From contig QVOM02000073.1 of NCBI GenBank assembly GCA_003586115.2, positions 29,587,298 to 29,651,297 of the forward strand: a DNA stretch of 64,000 nt. Direction: 5' to 3'. The DNA comes from Salvator merianae. Its lineage: Eukaryota; Chordata; Lepidosauria; Squamata; Teiidae. Positions 11,880 to 24,039 of the stretch are shown piece after piece (the first letter of the stretch is position 1; every line of letters starts with the position of its first letter). A model generated the notes under the pieces. That model did not search any database. It was given only the letters and a program-made list of their open reading frames with translations, and was not told the DNA's origin. Both the position numbers and the translations under genes were made by a program.

Positions 11880-13755
11880 CCCTGCCTCCTAACCTTCAGA
11901 ATATGGGGATGACTGTCAGTGTTCCTACTAGCTTGGTGGTGCTGTTGTTAAATGCCAGGTCAGTTCAAACTAAGTAATTCCTCATCTTTGGCTTGATCTT
12001 GGACAAAAGTGCTGACTTGGTATGTATTAACGAGACCTGTGTGGGTGAACAGAGAAGCCATGCACTTACCCAGATTTGCCCCTTAAGATATCTGGTGCAG
12101 CACCAGCCAATGTCCTTCAGGACCAAAAAAACCTAGCCAAGGGGTATGGCTGCATGGGTCCAGGGAGAGATGAATGAATTTTTGTGGGTGGGAGAGGTGC
12201 CAGTGGCTTTAAAGGAACCTTGGTGCGCCCTTCTTTAAGAGGACCTCCCTGGATCCGGAAGTATTGAATACTACCACGCAGTGGCAAATATTCCCTTTTT
12301 AGACAAGGTGTTTGAGAAGGTAGCAGCTACCCAACTGCAGACTTGCTTGGATGACATGAATCATCTAGATCCATTCCAGTCTGGCTTCAGGAATAGGATT
12401 TGGTATTAAAATTCCTTGGTCACCCTGATGGATGACCTCTATTGGTAGAGGGATGGGGCAATGCAACTCTGATGGTTCTCCTTGATCTCTCAGTGGTTTT
12501 TCTTAATACCATTAACCATAGTATCTTGCTGGAGTGGCTGTGGGGATTGGGACTTGGAGGCATTGTTTTACAGTGGCTCTCTTCCTATCTCTGTGGTAGT
12601 TTCCAGAAAGTGGCAATAGGGAACTTTTGTTCAGTGCCCTGGAAACTTTCTTTCAGATTTCACCAGGGATCAGTCTTTTCTCCTATGCTCTTTAACATCT
12701 ACATGAAACTGCAGGGAGAGATCATCAGGATTTTTGGAGTAAAGTGCCATTGGTATGCTAATGATACTCAACTCTATCTCTCCATGCCTTCTGAATCAAG
12801 GGAGACAGCTGAGGTGCTTGATCACTGCCTGGAGGGCTGGATGCGGACCTATAAATTGAGGCTGAATTCAGACAAGATAGAGGTACTGTGGTATGGGGTT
12901 ACAAGTCCATGAAGTTAAGAGGCACCCAATTCTGAATGGTGTTGTTTTTCATCAGAAAGGATAGATGCATGTCTGGGGGTACTTTTAGATTCATTCCTGT
13001 CATTTGAGACCCATATAACAGTGATGGTCAGGAGCACCTACCCCCACCTCTGACTAATTTGCCAGCTTCGGCCTTTCCTGGGTGGGAATAACTTTGCCAT
13101 AGTGATTCACACTCTGGTAACCTCCAGATTAGACTACTGCAATGTGCTCTACATGGGGTTACCATTGAAAATGGCCTGGAAGCAGGGTCTAGTGTAGAAT
13201 GGAGCAGCTCAGCTGCTAATGGGAGTCTCTGGATGGATGCACATCACATCAGTTCTGAAAGTTCTGCACTGGTTGCCTATTTGCTACCAAACCAAATTCA
13301 AAGCATTGATGTTAACATAACAAAGCTTTAAATTACTTGGGCCTTGGTTATCTGAAGGAGTACCTTCTCCCATATAGACCTGCCTGGGTAGTGAGAGCTC
13401 AAGGAGAGGGCCTTCTTGTAGTTTCTCATTTCTCAGAGGTGCAAGGGGAAGGGGCACATAGGAGGTCCTCTTCTGTTGTGGCCTCCAGACTCTGGAGGTT
13501 TGCCAGGTACCTACATTGCATTTTTCAACCCCTGGTTAAAATACACCTCTTTGCCCAGGCCTTCAATATCTAGCCTCCTCTGTTTTTGTTGTTTGTTTGT
13601 TTTTTCCTCCTGTCAGGGAGAGAGGGTAGGGTTATATTTTAAGTATGCTTAAGAAAATTTTATCTGTTTTATTTTTTATTGTTGTTATGTCTCCTAGGAC
13701 CTTTCAGTGAAAGGCAGGATATAAATTCTACAGATAAGAAAATGAATAAATATTT
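11880..13755 (+). mobile_element. Decayed, internally deleted L2-clade LINE
   Basis: Recognisable blocks occur in order. The endonuclease start LLLNARSV lies near 11940, followed by ADLVCINETCVGE. A jump then leads to the RT start (IPFLDKVFEKVAATQLQ near 12290, FQSGFRN near 12380). RT core sequence follows in the 12442-12912 frame (FNIYMK, then YANDTQLYLSM) and C-terminal blocks (TSRLDYCN-like near 13120, LHWLPI-like near 13265). The end is AAAGGCAGGATATAAATTC plus an AATGAATAAATA tail. Most of the endonuclease and the spacer before RT are missing, probably a deletion near 12180-12250. The RT catalytic motif is YAND at 12754-12765 instead of YADD. Confidence 0.8.
12442..12912 (+). pseudogene. 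L2 reverse transcriptase fragment (156 codons, YAND catalytic box)
   Basis: This is the longest surviving frame of the L2 copy at 11880-13755. It covers the RT palm region: a DLSVVF-type block (normally DLSAAFD), then a run up to VFSPMLFNIYMK, then YANDTQLY and the NKLRLN-like block seen here as YKLRLNSDK. Compared with the L2 at 34669-37941 the order and spacing agree. The second-position Asp of the YADD box is Asn, which would abolish polymerase activity. Stops and frameshifts flank it on both sides. It is not a host gene. Confidence 0.8.
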
Positions 13756-13963
13756 GCTTTGCTGTATTTAAATAACTTTGTTGAATCTCTGTGTTTACTT
13801 GGGCAGAGATTTCAACTACCCCATGCCTGGATGGTGAGAAAGTATCTGTGTGAACCTTTTCTGATAGTTTAGGGTCTTCTTTTTAGTGGTTAGGAATAGA
13901 TTTTTACCTTCTATTTCCTTTCTATAACTTTCCTTTTCCTCGATTTGTCAAAACTGTTCTTAT

Positions 13964-14631
13964 TAGGGGTGTGCACGAAGCTTCGTACCACCCGAATTTC
14001 GATCGAATTTCGTGATTGCATTCCCTTCGCATCGAATGCGAAGGGCAACAGAAATCACGAAATCGAATTGCGAAGGTCCCTCAATTTTCGATGCATTTCG
14101 GGACCTTCGCAATTTGCCGCTGTCTCATCCCCCTAGGCTGACAGCGCGCGCGCTGACAGCCTAGGGTGAATCAGGCAGGCAGCGAGCGGAAGAGGAGAAA
14201 ACTCAAGTTGATTTTTCTTCTCTTCCGCTTGCCGTCTCATCCCCCTAGGCTGTCAGCACATGTGGGAGACAAAAGAAATCAACAGGAAGGAAGGGAGAGA
14301 TTCCCTTCCCGGTGATTTCTCTTTTCTCCTGCCGGCTCTCTGATTTACCCTACTCTGTCAGCGCGTGTGCTGACAGAGTAGGGTGAATCAGGGAGCCAGC
14401 AGCGAGCGGAAGAGGAGAAAAACTCAATGCGAAAAAAAGACCTTCGCCGCGAAGGTCTTTCCTTCGCGTTGAGTTTTCTCCGTTTCCAATGGGTCCCGTC
14501 GCTGCGAAGATTTTCGCATCGGAAACGAAAAGCGCCCTTTTCGCGCCTCTCGTTTTCGAGCAAAAACGAAGCCCCGGTGCTTCGCAGGGCTGCGAAGCGA
14601 AGAAGGGAAATTGCCTTCGTGCACATCCCTA
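13964..14631 (-). mobile_element. hAT-type hairpin-rich element, copy B (inverted relative to copy A)
   Basis: The element runs from TAGGGGTGTGCACGAAGC to GCCTTCGTGCACATCCCTA with an exact 8-bp duplication gttcttat (13956-13963 and 14632-14639). Its left end matches the right end of copy A (CTTCGCATCGAATGCGAAGG block). Its right end carries the GCTTCGCAGGGCTGCGAAGC hairpin seen at the left of copies A and C, so it lies in reverse orientation. The core has three CTGTCAG/CTGACAG-tipped hairpins (about 14131-14163, 14245-14270, 14352-14383) instead of the 145-bp units. No protein is encoded. Confidence 0.85.
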
Positions 14632-14639
14632 GTTCTTAT

Positions 14640-14999
14640 ATGACTTATTATTAATAGGAAAAGTCTTGGAATTTTGCAGTGTCATTAAAGCTTTGCATGC
14701 TTAGCTAGTCTTCACAGTGAAAAAATTATTGTGAAGCTTTATATTATACTTATGATTTTTTGCATAGCTAATTTACTACATGTAAACCTAGGTGGTGCGT
14801 AATAGAAATGAAGCAGTCAAAGCTATTGGATGGCATTCCATATCTAAAGATATCAATGAAAGGAAAGCAGATACTGATACTCTTATAATTGTTGAGCAAA
14901 TCAATATATGGAGAAACTAGCAACATCAGCTAGTACCCATGCTATCCACACTACCAGAGCTGGATTCTCATCCTTTTTAAAAAAACAACCTCTGCCAAA
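14640..14999. other. AT-rich intergenic DNA, possibly decayed L1
   Basis: Nothing is definite. From about 14800 a stop-interrupted plus-strand frame (VKAIGWHSISKDI...) could be the upstream part of the L1-like remnant that follows. Confidence 0.3.
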
Positions 15000-15720
15000 G
15001 GGAATTTGGGACAAATTGAGGCAGAAAAATATAAAAATGATTGGAGTCTGTTTTACAGTAGATTAAAAAGCTCAAAACTGCAGAACTGCAGGACCAGTTT
15101 ACACTGTTGTACTCAAATTGGCCGTCTTGGTTGATTTTTAGAAATCTTCTGGAGTCTAAGAAGGTAAAGGAAGCTATAGGGTGCCCCCATTCTCAGTTTG
15201 AGAAAATAATTATGCAAACAACACAATCAATAAAAGGACTTGTATCAAAGACTTGTAAAGTATTAATAGAGGCTCAAAAGACATCTTTATAAGCACTCAG
15301 GGGTAATTGAGGGATGGATATGAAAATCAAGATCTGAGATGATTCCTGGAATAATATAACCAGCTCAAACAAACTTGGTGATCCTCAATCTCAGTGAAAG
15401 AATTAAGTACCAAAGTATTGCATAGGTGGCATTATATTCCTCTGCATATTGCTAAGTTTATGAAGTCTTCACATCTATAATGATGGTGAAACTTTCCTTG
15501 TGCACAGGAAAGCTATTTCTTTTGATTAATATTTCTCAGGGCATTGCTCATAATATTAAGTTTATCATACATTGTCAACTCAAGTTGTTCCTTCTATTTA
15601 TATCTTCAAACTGTTTCTCCATTGCCATGCTTACAAAATGGTTAATATTTAGGACTAGCCTTAGGCAGAAGGGACAATTCTAGCTCATATTATCCATCTC
15701 ATTCAGGAAAAGACAGAATT
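15000..15720 (+). mobile_element. Decayed L1-like LINE fragment (ORF2 C-terminal part)
   Basis: The plus-strand translation has blocks in the order expected for L1/Tx1-type ORF2 C-termini: QFEKIIMQTTQSI, then KVLIEAQ, then a DDSWNNI block, then KVLHRWHYIPLHIAKF (compare the family's YK-RWY-TP-KIAK block), then a cysteine-poor remnant and LIQEKTEF. All are separated by stops and frameshifts. This is recognition by eye from family knowledge, so the assignment is tentative. Confidence 0.4.
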
Positions 15721-18189
15721 TGGAAGTGCCTGCAGCACAAATGACTCTGTCATTTATTTGAATTTGGTCCCCTCTTCCCATCACTAGGTATTAACAGCAG
15801 GCTTCATATTGAGGAATAGAAAGAAATAGTTATACAGTCTTCAATTATAATGAATTTTCTTTTTCTCTTTTAAATAATCTATGTTAAAGATCTGCATTGA
15901 TACAACCCATCATTCCCACTAGTATTCAATACAATTAGAGACACTTAAATTTTACTGTATATGCCTTGAAATAGGTGAATTCCTGGGAACTAAAATGTTC
16001 TCCTTTTCTTGTTCCTTTGTACTATCAACAGCAAAACAAAATATTAACATCATAGTGAAAAGAAGAGTATTCACTGCTTCAAAGTATTCAGAAGGGGGCT
16101 GCATAGGTATTCTTCTGCTTCCAATCAACTTGCATTGGCACTTCTTGCCAGATACTCAGTGACCAAACACTTGTTTCAAGACAGAAATAATTAATTGTCA
16201 AAGTTCATTGCACAGCAAGCATTTAGACGCTGGAAAAAATAATTTAAAGTGCTTTCTTTTCCTTTCATTTGTTTCTATTATGCTATATTGACTGGTTAGA
16301 ATTCATTGAGTGACTAGCAGTGTGGTCAGCTGTTTTCTTGACTGCTGCCTCTGAATTAAAAACTGACATCAAAGAGCAGAATTTTAGAAATGAATACTCT
16401 ATGATCTTTCTACTGGTTTTTGAAAGCCGAGGAACTGCTGTATTGTATGACTATGCAAAGGTTGGCAAAAAGTCACCACTGCTTCTGCACTTCCTACTGA
16501 TTGTATAAATATGTATTGTAATTTTGACTTTCTTAACATCACTTTGAAAGGAGATGTCAACCAGCTTCTCTGTATGGTGTTCATTAAATCTACAAAAGTG
16601 TTAACAAATCCAGTATTTTAATTAGAATGCTTTCTCCTCTACTTCACAATACTTTGTGCCATGCATTGTGCAGGTGATGCAATAGAGTAGCATTGATATT
16701 ATAGATCTTAGGTTAGGTCCTATAAGGGAAAGCTGCGGTTATTAGTTATTTCTGTTTTCTGAAGCAAAGATTACACATTCATAGTTATAGATTAGCACCC
16801 TGCATTCAACACATCTCAGTTATTGCAGATTTGCAGAAAAAAGTGAGTACATGTGCAATCAAACCCATAGCACAGAATGACGATAGAGAACAACAATAGG
16901 GTACATTATGAGCCCTACTTAGTCCAGATGGATGGCACAATAGACTATCCAGTCTCTGAATTGAATGGAGAATAATGACGAACACTAGTTTCACTAGATA
17001 CTTGTTCAACAGCTGCCTTTAAATGGGGAACAAAGAAGCATAATGTTAGGATCTGGACTAACATGCACACAAATGCACATATAATTTTGAAAATAAAACC
17101 CTTGCAAACTTATAGATGCGAACAAAATAATATGGTTGAATACTTCGTTGAAAAACTGGCCACCCTGGCTGTTTCAACAGAACAGAGCCCAAGATGCATT
17201 GCAAGTTCTTAGGTCACTTGGGGGGAATGGGGGACTATGTTCCTAAGGGTTATATTTGCTACACAATCTACAAACAAAAATGATATCAGAGGATTAAATA
17301 AAAGAAAAGCAAAACATAAACCTTTTTGTCCAAGTCCACATAGGAATTCCTAGGAATAGGGGAAAGTTCTTAAAATGCAAGCTAAAAATGACTCTAAACT
17401 GGGTCATTTTATTTTGAGCTTACTGCAAAGGCTTTTTTGCACTTACTTGTAATACTGTATATGATGGCAGCCAGTCCTCTTCGGGTCCCTCTCTTCTGCA
17501 CACTGGAATGGAAGAAAAAGGCCCTGCCCCTTCCCTAGGCTGTTCCATCCATAGTAGGATAGAGCATATCCTGATCTAGGCAGTCACCAATAGACTTTTT
17601 TTTTTTTTCCAAGTCTACTGGCATTCCAGGGGTGTCAAGACCGGACCAGGAAGACAGGAGGAAGGGCAGATGCCTCCCTGTTCCAGTCTAACAGGGGGAC
17701 AAAAATGTGATCCAACGGGGAACCAAGACTAGGAGTGCTCAATAAACTTGGAAGTGACTCTGGAGATTGTGCAATCTTCAGACCGCTTTCTGCATGTGGA
17801 AGGCTTATCCTGATAGTTTGGAGCCAATCCTGGTGCTGGGATGGACCTAGGCTGGGCTGGCATTGCAACATAACTTCTGATATGTTCGATCACCAAAGAA
17901 AAGTCCCCAGGATCTTACTATAAGCATTGTGTAGTTTGGAATATGAAATAGCTCATTTTGATTTTAAATGTTTTGATCTCACGTTTTGAAAATCTTTGTT
18001 TCCAGAACATTCCATACACTTTTGCTCATTATTAAGATTTCTGTGAAATACTATGAATGCTTCTATATGCATGTCTAGTAATTACTTTTGCATTTAGTCC
18101 CCAGTTATTAATGCTATTTCTACCAGTGATTTTGCATGACATTAACATCTGTTCTTCAGGTATCAAAAACATGTGTATGCAAACACCTA
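15721..18189. other. Unique-looking intergenic DNA
   Basis: I recognise no gene or mobile element here. 17874-17904 is nearly identical to 23495-23525 (see findings). Short frames at 16320-16508 and 17735-17923 have no recognisable features. Confidence 0.35.
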
Positions 18190-18752
18190 TGTTCATTCAT
18201 ATACCTGCAAGAGGGAGGTACAGAAATGTTAGGAGAGGATTCAGGAGGAAGTACGGAAAATTACTCAAATAGAATCAACACCAGTGTTTTCAACTAAGGA
18301 GATTTGTTTAATGCATTGTTATAGAGATTTAAGGATGAATAAGGTGAAGGAGTTTTGTCTTGAATAATTAATACTGGCAGTATTGTCAGTAAAATGTATG
18401 GGTGGAAGAAGAATACCAAATGGACATTGAAGAAATGGAGGAACTATTTCCTAGATGCAATGAGGTTTCAAATATTAAGTAACAATAGATTAAGGTTAGA
18501 AGGGTGAACAGTAGATAGGGATTTGAGAGGAAAATGGAAGAGGATAATGGAATATTTAGTGAAGGAAGCAGGGAGTGAGTAGGACAAAAACCAGGTATTA
18601 GTAAACTTTAATAAGTGTCAGATTAGGTCAGGGGGTGGGTTCACTAAGGGAGGAAGTATAAATGCATTAAATTGTATTGTGTTATGGGATTTTCAAAGTA
18701 TTATTTGTAATTTGTTTTGATTTTGTAAAATAAAATAAATAAAAAAATCATA
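18190..18752 (+). mobile_element. L1-like LINE 3' end with poly(A)-type tail
   Basis: Pieces such as KKWRNYFLDAMRF and RGKWKRIMEYLVKEA resemble the acidic/basic C-terminus of lizard-type L1 ORF2. They are followed by roughly 150 bp of non-coding sequence ending in TTGTAAAATAAAATAAATAAA. Stops interrupt the frame. The element is 5' truncated; no TSD was determined. Confidence 0.4.
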
Positions 18753-20970
18753 CACCTGCAAGCACATACACACTTATAAACTTATAGAAATAGAAAAAAA
18801 GTCACATGCATATACATATACACTTCTACACTGATATAAGAGTCCTAAATTCTAATGATAGACAACATAGAGATTTCATGCTTCACAGCTTAGAGATTTC
18901 ATGCTTCACCATTGTGCATATAGGGCCTGCAATCAGGTAATCAAACCAATAGTTTCTGTTAGCATGTTAGATGTGATCAGATCTAATTTCTTCCCTAAAT
19001 CAAGTGCAAATTTAATTTGATATAGTTAAAATTAAGTTATCTGGCCAATAGTAGTGTCAATTAATAATGGTAAAACAAATATCAAAGTATGTCTTGGGAT
19101 AAATGGTTTCGTCACCCTTAAAGCAAGCATTTACCTTTTCTTTTATCCATAAAAATATTTAATCAAGGTCTATATAATGTAAAGTACTCACTTTAGTTTT
19201 TACATGTAATTGAAAAGTAAGTGATTCACAAGACCTCAGTGACATCTGGCTATTTGGAATGCTAATACATTCATATGTAATCCATATAATCATTTTGACT
19301 CCATGTTTTATGTACTGTGTGGCAGACTATGCTACTCAAAATCTACATGAATTTATTTATACTGTATAACACATAAAACAGCCTTTAATTATAACTGTAT
19401 AGAATAGAATATTATCTCTAATTAGTGCTGGGAAATAGATCCAAAATAAAGTACTGTGGGCAATCAGTATTCATTCTACAATAGCAAGATGGCATCTGTT
19501 CATATTAACAGATAAGTGGGGGAAATCAAAACAGTATTGGATTCATACTTTAAAACTGTCTGAGTAAAATATTGTATCTCACTCTTTCAGTATCTTTTGC
19601 TGTCTTTGATCTGATTAAAATCCAAAGAATCTCACTACAGATGCAAATTTTTCTAGTACATCTGAAATTAAGAACTGCTGTATTTCAACAAAACTAAATT
19701 GCTGAAACATGCAGCAGCTGAAGTGATTATAGGCATAGTGCAAACCCATGACAGACAGCTTTTTAAATGTTTGAGGTTGCAGGTGTAGGATTTTAGCAAA
19801 ACCCAGTGAAACAAACAGAGTTCTGCCTAAATTCCCCAGTACCAAATTAATTAGGCAGTTGATCACATAAATGTATGATTGATAAGCTAATGGGAATAAA
19901 CAGCGATGACTCATCTATGGACTGGAGTCTTTTACTTGATGCAGCTGATTTTCAATTTGGGTGTTTATGAGTTCTGGTGCCTAATGGAAGATATTTTAAA
20001 AAGAAAAAAAATGAAAATGAAAATGAGAACTCAGTTACAGTATTTATCTCTGTTGGAAACTATAATGTGTAAGCAATGTCAAATTTGCAGATAGACAAAT
20101 CTGGATGTAATTCTCTAAGATAGCTGCCTGAAAAGCACATCAAAGCCTACTGAAATAATGAGGCTGGCTCCAGCTGTTGGATTCCAACAGCTTTTGATTT
20201 GTGCTCTAGTAGAAGCTCCGGGTTTTGATCCTCTGTTGATAATTTCCATGGTATTGAAGTTGATTTGTGCATTATTTAAAAACAGGAGGCCAACAGCAAA
20301 CAAGAGTGAATTTGCAAAATGCATCTTAAAGGGCATTTTGTATCTGTTTTACAGATTATAACTTTTTATTTCCTCACTCAGTCATAACTGTCCAATTTGA
20401 AAAATAAAAGAAAGTGGGGGTCATTTCTTCCCATAGCTTTTTGAGAATTTAGAAGCCAAAACATAGGAAAAGAATTAGAGACTATTGAAGGTCAAATTTT
20501 GAAGTGCCATTGACTTCTATTGAAAATCTTCTAGACAATTATGATCAGTTCCACAAAGACATATGCATTTTTTCCTTTTGAAAGAATTTAACATATTCAA
20601 TATTCTGGTTGCTAACAGGTATTTACCTATGTAACTCTGAAAAAAAAATGATATCACAGAATGTACTATGTATCTAATAAACTAGACTTGTGAGAATGTG
20701 GTTCAGTGGTTTTTGGCTTATTGATCAGATGAATAGGCATCTCTCTCTGTGCTCATTTGATCACAACAGGCACTAACCTACAAGGATAAAAATGAAAATG
20801 ATTATTCTATCTTTGCTTGTAAATAAGAATTATACTCACTGAATTTAGTCGAAGCAGAATCAATGGCTCCTGCTGCTTTCAGGATTCATGAAACAAACTG
20901 GGTAAAACTAATTTTCCAGATCTTTAATTAAAGCTCACTAAAATGATTGTTTAGGTTTTTTAAACATCAG

Positions 20971-20974
20971 TTTT

Positions 20975-21018
<44 letters not shown>

Positions 21019-21020
21019 TC
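20971..21020. repeat. (TTTC)n microsatellite
   Basis: About 12 copies of TTTC. Confidence 0.95.
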
Positions 21021-21535
21021 AATCCCTGTCTTAGCTGCTGGGGTCTTATTACTTGATGCACTTAGAATGTGTATTTATCAACATTTAATCCATATATGTC
21101 AAGGCAACTAACACTTCACATTTATGCTGACCCTTTCATGAACCGTTTGGGATACCAGACCTCCAGTTTTGGTGGCTTAAGATGCCCACCAACAAGTGTG
21201 ATGCCTGTTGGAGACAGCTGGAGGAGAGAGTACAATAAAAAACAGAAGATACGTGATTGCAGAGACGTACACAAACATTTTTTAATGGTTTGGCTTAATT
21301 CAGACTGAACCACATGAGCTGCAAACATATGCAGTGAAGTTCAAGTGTCCCCCAAATGTGTAAAGTTCAGTTTGAAAGTTCAGTAAACTTTCTACAGAGA
21401 AAACAGTGGAGGAGGAGAAAGAAATGTGGCAGAAGGGCCAAAGTTCCACAGAGTTTGAGGTGGAGAGCCAAGATTGATGTGTGGATCAGATGAGACTCCA
21501 GAAAGACCCCTGCCAAGTCTTGGGGGATCAGATAT

Positions 21536-21571
<36 letters not shown>

Positions 21572-21574
21572 TTT
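21536..21574. repeat. (ATTT)n microsatellite
   Basis: About 10 copies of TTTA. Such tracts are typical tails of L2/CR1-type LINEs on the opposite strand, but no LINE body is recognisable next to it. Confidence 0.95.
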
Positions 21575-22565
21575 GAAATGTGCTGTCCCATTTGTTCCTA
21601 AAAGACATGGGAGATTTCTAAAAAATCTGGAAAGAAAAAACTAAGAAAAAAGTCTCACTGCATGCCTATTACCCACACCCCAAGCAACAATGAACACAAA
21701 AACACAGGTCATGAGTCACCTAAAGTGCCTTTTCAAAAAAAAAAAAAAAAATCCTTTGTCATTACCTGAGCTGCTGAATATTTCCTGTTGTTTGTGCATG
21801 TTGAGCTCTGACTGAGGAGTATTTCCAAGGAAGATGGATGACTCAAGGATGGAGATGGAGATGAAGCATTACCTCTCTATTTCCCCACCTTGGCAAGATT
21901 CTCAGAGTTTGATACCTACTTACTTACTGTCTCTTGGGTTCTGATCTGACCTCTGATAACCAGTAGGTCTAAGGAAGATTGAGTGATTCAAGGATGGAAA
22001 TGGAGAGACTGCAATGCCTGTGTTTCTCTGCTTCATTCAAGGCCTCAGATTGGTACTGGCCCTTGGCATTGACCCAGAAAGTATTAGCGTGTTGGCCAAT
22101 TTGCATATTCTCAGATCCCAAGCATGCCTGCTTGTTTTTTGCACTGACCCAGGGTTTCCCTTGTTGCTGGTTATCCAGAATGCTGAAAGCTTGGGAACTT
22201 GAGATGTTTAGTCTACAGGTATTTGGACTGAGGGGTATGAGAAACTGATGATGGTTTGGATGTGTGAAAGAAGGGCTACAATTCCAGGTTAGGCATCTCA
22301 AAATGATAATTGTGTTCAAGGCTTAATGGCTTGATAGAACTTAATAGAAATATTTGTAATACTTCCTGTGGAAAATTTGTTTCAGTTAGATTGCAGAATC
22401 AACCAGCCGTCGTAAGCAGTGGACCTGAATGGAGTTTCAGTAAAAAGCAGAAGTTAGAAGCTTGCTGATGCCAAGTGATGGGTGGCGGGGTTTCCTGAGT
22501 TGTAAACAAGTGTCTTATAAAAGATGCTGTGAAAATGTATCAGGGAGTCTTTCAGCTTTGCTGGG

Positions 22566-24023
22566 TAGGGATGTGCCGAAAGACATCGTAATGTTAGAAT
22601 TCCGTACGAAAATGGCTTTTTTTCCCATTTTCGTACGAAATTCGAAAAAAATTATTCTGAAAATGAAATGCAAATGTGAATGGCGAAGGGAAATGCGACT
22701 TTCACTTCAATTCATGACCTTCGCCATTTGCTCATAGTCTCCCTCATTTTTCGCTGCTATCCACATTTGTTGCATCAATGCCTCAAGGCATCAGACCCTT
22801 ATGGCACCGGGTCCCCGCGGCACAGCTGGCATGCACCAGATGAAGCCAAGAAAGGACTCTATTACGCGTTGGGTAATCCCGAAGAATGCAGGATGACTAG
22901 CAGATTCCCGGATGGAAGGAGTCCACAAGACGATTGCTCCATTCGTTGCATGAATGGAGACTGCTGCCCCCTCTGCCACCTTCCATTCCTCTGGGTTGCT
23001 GTGCTCCCCCTCTCCTCCCTTCCCTTCCCCTCTCCTCCGCCTCCCTCCCCTTTCCCCCAAACCCCAAATTAAAGCAAAAGGAAATGTAAAAAAAGAACAA
23101 AAAGAACTGAGAAGTGCAAAAAAGAGAACCCAAGAGAGAATCCACAGAGAACCCAGAGAGCTGCTAGACCACCCCACCATGTGGAGCCTACAACTCACAT
23201 CAGGATCTGAAGAGAAAGAGCAGTCATCCCACTCAGTCCAGTCCTCCAGACAGTCTGGCTTCATTGCAAGTGGAAAAAAAGAACTCAATGGTGCTTCGGA
23301 GCCTCTTTTATACGGTCCGTTTTGACCTCCTCCAATGCAGATTTTGAATGAAAACAACAAATGCCAAATAGAATACCTGTTTCCCTGGTAGCAAGGATCA
23401 AACAAAATTAAACAGGGTGCCCAATAAGCCACCAAAGTCACTCAAAATCCAAAGACCTATTGCTGATACCAAGACACAAGCCAACAGAAAATACCTTCTG
23501 ATATGTTCGATCGCCAAAGAAAAGTGCAGGCACACACGCATGCACACAGAAAGAATAGGGAGAGGCCGATCGAAAACTCTTAAAATTGGCAAAAACTGAC
23601 TGACTATCTTTCACTTGTGTTCATGCATATATTAGGCAAAATGAGCATTTTCACGCAGCCTCACATTCCTTCAGCTGCTTACTGAAGCGTGCATAGCTTC
23701 GATGCATCGTGGAACCTATGCGTCTTTTCCACAGGTACCTGGTGAAAAGGTGGCTCTCCCGCAATTTATATTTTATAAAAAACAGCACATCACTTGACAA
23801 GTAAGGGGACGATGTGGGGGTGCACAGCAGGGGGTGGGTGGAGTACGTTTTGTGTTTTTGGAGAAAAAACATTTTTTTTAAAAAAAAAAATTAACTTGCC
23901 CTTCATTTTTACAAAGACTTTCATTGCGAAAATGAAGCTGGCCATTTTCACGTGAAAACAAAGCATCGAGGTTTTGTTTCGTTGCAAAACAAACAGCGAA
24001 AAATTCTTTTGTGCACGTCCCTA
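22566..24023. mobile_element. hAT-type non-autonomous element, copy D (divergent)
   Basis: The ends are TAGGGATGTGCCGAAAG and CTTTTGTGCACGTCCCTA. The flanking 8-bp duplication ttgctggg (22558-22565 and 24024-24031) is exact. The ends are the same type as copies A-C but the 1.46-kb interior differs. An early CATTTTCGTACGAAA hairpin is followed by a pyrimidine-rich and then purine-rich middle (about 22980-23160) and an AAAATG/CATTTT-rich right part. The 216-codon minus-strand frame at 22791-23441 has no transposase-like features. It could be a deletion derivative carrying foreign filler DNA. The right end lies beside a hAT transposase relic. Confidence 0.8.
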
Positions 24024-24039
24024 TTGCTGGGGCCTCCTG

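Larger units (their letters stand above)
18753..22565. other. AT-rich, unique-looking intergenic DNA
   Basis: No gene was recognised. It contains the (TTTC)n and (TTTA)n tracts listed separately and a poly(A) run near 21736-21752. A partly duplicated block occurs (AAGGAAGAT-GA-GA-TCAAGGATGGA-ATGG at 21829-21860 and again at 21972-22004). Stretches near 19950-20360 look compositionally ordinary; conservation could not be tested. Confidence 0.35.

Noticed and set aside
20158..20361. Possible conserved exon with leucine-rich frame
   Set aside because: No splice-site pair with coding continuation was found on either side, and there is no family resemblance. Conservation cannot be judged from one sequence.
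22791..23441. 216-codon minus-strand frame as a possible gene
   Set aside because: It lies wholly inside a transposon with an exact TSD. It has a low-complexity Gly/Arg/Glu-rich middle caused by a polypyrimidine tract and shows no recognisable domain.
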